A DNA stretch of 14,905 bases from CAZIFG01 sp964539135. GTDB taxonomy: Bacteria; Margulisbacteria; Marinamargulisbacteria; GCA-2716485; CAZIFG01. A program made the position numbers and the translations under genes. Shown piece after piece: positions 12,876 through 14,905 of this stretch (its first letter is position 1; each line of letters begins with the position of its first letter). The notes below the pieces were generated by a model, which did not search any database, had not been told where the DNA came from, and worked only from the letters and a program-made list of their open reading frames with translations. The stretch is taken from assembly GCA_964539135.1 (NCBI GenBank), contig CAZIFG010000028.1:1-14905 (forward strand). The letters are read 5' to 3'.

Positions 12876-14600
12876 TTAGGTACTCCCTTGAGGTTTTTCA
12901 AATGTCATGGATTTTGGGGCCTCTAAAATCATATCGGAAGCCGCGCCCCCTGCAGGAATCATCGGAAACACATTATCTTCTTTTGCCACTTCACAATGCA
13001 CAATGCAAGGACCATCCTGATAGGCCAAGGCCTCGCGTATCACTTTAGACACATCGGCAGGCCGTTTAATGCGAAACCCTTTCATGTTATAGGCCTGAGC
13101 CAATTTCACAAAGTCAGGGCTGCCTTCTAAATCCACGCCACTCAAGCGATTATCATAAAAGAGCCCTTGCCACTGACGCACCATCCCCAAATATTTATTA
13201 TCAATAATGATAATTTTAATGGGTAATTTTTGAACCACCGCCGTGGACAATTCGGCCAATGTCATTTGGAATCCCCCATCGCCCACAATGGCCACAACCA
13301 AAGAGTCTGGACTCGCCAGTTGAGCACCAATGGCTGCAGGCATCCCAAAGCCCATCGTCCCTGCACCGCCCGAAGAAAGCCAATGTTTCGGATGATGGCA
13401 TTTAAAAAACTGAGCGGCCCACATTTGATGCTGGCCCACATCCGTCGTCACAATGGCAGAACCCTGTGTTTGCGTGTAAATTTCATCCATAACATGTTGT
13501 GCCTTTAAGCCTCCATGAATTTTATACTGCAAGGGAAATTTTTGCTTGTTTTTCTGACACCATTTCACCCAATCAGATGTATCTCCAGGTTTAATGTAAG
13601 ACAACAAGGCCTGCAAAATAAGTTTGGCATCGCCCACAACAGACGCATCCGGAACGACTATTTTATTAATCTCCGCAGGGTCAATATCTACGTGAAGTTT
13701 AATAGCATTGGGACAAAAACGAGCCATATTACCCGGCGTAATTCTATCATCCCAACGAGAGCCGATAGAAAAAATAAGATCACAAGCATTCACCGCCATA
13801 TTGGCATACGCAGTACCATGCATCCCCAACATGCCCAAAGAAAGCACATGATTTTCAGGAAACACACCTTTTGCCAATAAGGTAGACACAACCGGTGCCT
13901 GCAAGGCCTCCGCCAAGGCCAATACCTCTGAAGAAGCGCCCGAAATACTGGCACCCTGCCCCGCCAAAATCAGCGGTTTTTTGGCCAACTGAAGATACTG
14001 CGCACATTTTCGAATGGCAGCATCATCGCCATAAGTGGGAAAACTATAGCCTTTTAAGTCCATCTCTTGATCTAAAGAGGCGGTAAATTCATGGCGTTCC
14101 ATAACATCTTTAGGGAGATCCAATAAAACGGGTCCAGGACGTCCTGTGGTCGCCAAATGAATGGCCTCTTTAATAATACGCGGAATGGCATTGGCATCTT
14201 TTACCAAATAACTGTGTTTCACAACGGGCAAAGTAATTCCAAACACATCGGCCTCTTGAAAGGCATCTTTCCCCAAATTACTGGTAATGGTTTGCCCAGA
14301 CAAGACAATTAAGGGAACCGAGTCCATATGAGCCGTTAAAAGGCCTGTAACGGTATTCGTGGCACCTGGCCCACTGGTCACGAGAGCAACTCCGATGTCT
14401 CCTGTAACGCGAGCGTAGGCATCAGCCATATGCGTGGCACCTTGTTCGTGTCGGGTTAAAACAAGTTGAATCGAAGAATCGTAAAGGGCATCAAAGATGG
14501 GGATGGCGGCACCGCCTGGATGGCCAAAAATATACTTAACCCCATAATTTTCAAGACATCGAATCAGGGCCTCTGCTGCATTTTTAGGTTTTTTACTCAT
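12876..14600 (-). CDS. ilvB: Acetolactate synthase large (catalytic) subunit
   Basis: This 574-aa ThDP-dependent enzyme joins two pyruvates to acetolactate (or pyruvate and 2-oxobutyrate to acetohydroxybutyrate), the first common step of valine, leucine and isoleucine synthesis. It shows the N-terminal ThDP-binding domain with YIFGHPGGAAIPIFDAL and catalytic E52 in TRHEQGA, then SGPGATN. A central FAD-binding domain (residues about 190-330) includes GSRWDDRITG-like SRWDDRITPG. The C-terminal ThDP motif is VGDGGFQMT (440-447) to N468 in IIDNKYLGMVRQWQ. A very strong AGGAGGTG site precedes the ATG. Full length, no damage. Co-transcribed with ilvN. Confidence 0.97.
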   Translation of the reverse strand: MSKKPKNAAEALIRCLENYGVKYIFGHPGGAAIPIFDALYDSSIQLVLTRHEQGATHMADAYARVTGDIGVALVTSGPGATNTVTGLLTAHMDSVPLIVLSGQTITSNLGKDAFQEADVFGITLPVVKHSYLVKDANAIPRIIKEAIHLATTGRPGPVLLDLPKDVMERHEFTASLDQEMDLKGYSFPTYGDDAAIRKCAQYLQLAKKPLILAGQGASISGASSEVLALAEALQAPVVSTLLAKGVFPENHVLSLGMLGMHGTAYANMAVNACDLIFSIGSRWDDRITPGNMARFCPNAIKLHVDIDPAEINKIVVPDASVVGDAKLILQALLSYIKPGDTSDWVKWCQKNKQKFPLQYKIHGGLKAQHVMDEIYTQTQGSAIVTTDVGQHQMWAAQFFKCHHPKHWLSSGGAGTMGFGMPAAIGAQLASPDSLVVAIVGDGGFQMTLAELSTAVVQKLPIKIIIIDNKYLGMVRQWQGLFYDNRLSGVDLEGSPDFVKLAQAYNMKGFRIKRPADVSKVIREALAYQDGPCIVHCEVAKEDNVFPMIPAGGAASDMILEAPKSMTFEKPQGST

Positions 14601-14641
14601 TTTTCACACCTCCTGATGTTAAAAATATTAAAGTTTGCATA

Positions 14642-14670
14642 AAAATACACGATTTTTGAAAAAAAATCAA
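14642..14670 (-). promoter_or_regulatory. Promoter of the ilvBN operon
   Basis: Minus strand: TTGATT (14665-14670), 17-bp spacer, TATTTT (14642-14647). A start near 14636 leaves a leader of about 35 bases with the AGGAGGTG site. Confidence 0.55.
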
Positions 14671-14744
14671 GGGAAAAATTAAAACTTGTCTATATTTTAA
14701 GCATTTTAAGAGATGTTTTATTAAAAATTTTAAAGACTTGGTTG

Positions 14745-14769
14745 TTTAATGCTAATTTTAAAGATCCAA
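14745..14769 (-). promoter_or_regulatory. Upstream motif shared with the TPR gene, copy 2
   Basis: Minus strand TTGGATCTTTAAAATTAGCA and following bases match the copy at 11702-11726 at 22 of 25 positions. It lies about 145 bp upstream of the ilvB ATG. Confidence 0.4.
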
Positions 14770-14850
14770 AATACCCTTCGAACCTCTTAAATCAGCGGAT
14801 TAAGTCGAAAAGCGTATACTAAGTGCAATCAAAGGATCACACACTAGGAA

Positions 14851-14876
14851 CAAAAATCGGACCCTGAGCGCAGTCG
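14851..14876. repeat. REP-like repeat of the CCCTGAGCGCAGTCGAA type
   Basis: CAAAAATCGGACCCTGAGCG followed by CAGTCG resembles the short CCCTGAGC...TCGAAGGG repeats dispersed in many bacterial genomes. A related segment is inside the IS at 3009-3034 (CAAAAAGAATCAGAGCCCTG followed by AGCGCG). The GGG arm is degenerate here. Confidence 0.45.
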
Positions 14877-14905
14877 AAAACCCAATGGCAAAAACCAAAA
14901 CCGGA

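Larger units (their letters stand above)
14601..14905. other. ilvB upstream region, no gene seen
   Basis: This holds the ilvB promoter, the motif shared with the TPR gene (14745-14769), a TATACT at 14815-14820 on the plus strand without a matching -35, and a REP-like repeat near 14851-14876. No leader peptide rich in branched-chain codons was found before ilvB; the leader would be only about 35 bases, so classic attenuation is unlikely. Confidence 0.65.

Noticed and set aside
12386..12901. ilvN start at the upstream ATG (12901)
   Set aside because: The extra nine residues lie inside ilvB and are not family-like; the ATG at 12874 has a ribosome binding site and normal spacing.

Overview
The window comes from a Gram-negative bacterium of moderate-to-low GC content: outer-membrane beta-barrel genes with Sec signal peptides, AGGAGG-type ribosome binding sites and sigma70-like promoters. 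The sequence alone does not name the phylum. Coding is dense: three convergent gene pairs overlap at their 3' ends (6040-6043, 11095-11120, 12386-12389). No tRNA, rRNA or CRISPR array was seen.

Left part (1-4860), a porin-type gene array on the minus strand. Two intact copies (336-1478 and 3422-4564) encode identical predicted mature proteins. They match base for base over about 1.2 kb including the terminator, then diverge abruptly in the first eight codons. A third, divergent paralog at the left edge (from 193 leftwards) has an in-frame stop at codon 48 and is not otherwise annotated by a long ORF. The right copy follows a 63-codon gene, apparently in one operon with a strong promoter. Between the intact copies sits a complete 1,783-bp IS of the IS1202/ISNCY type (1563-3345), with a 15-bp target duplication, tandem 24-bp subterminal repeats at both ends, and about 400 bp of highly structured non-coding DNA after the transposase gene. 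The uninterrupted target is still present at 260-274 beside the other porin copy.

Middle (5058-9739). A RAYT-like Y1 transposase-family protein fused to a DnaA-type C-terminal domain has apparently lost the first histidine of its HUH motif. It converges on queE (7-carboxy-7-deazaguanine synthase), which is divergent from topB (topoisomerase III with two C-terminal zinc-ribbon repeats). A membrane-anchored SRPBCC-like protein gene starts directly after the topB stop codon. Both the RAYT gene and topB have a -10-like hexamer only 6-8 bases before the ATG, suggesting leaderless transcripts.

Right part (9819-14905). An unrecognised 433-aa protein converges on a TPR protein. A 142-bp MITE-like element with about 28-bp terminal inverted repeats and a 5-bp duplication follows. 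Next come a 123-aa unknown protein under a promoter overlapped by a palindrome, and the ilvB-ilvN operon for acetohydroxyacid synthase, the first common step of branched-chain amino acid synthesis. A short sequence matching the MITE ends lies between queE and topB. The right edge carries a GCGCTCAGGG-type REP-like repeat that also resembles part of the IS non-coding structure.
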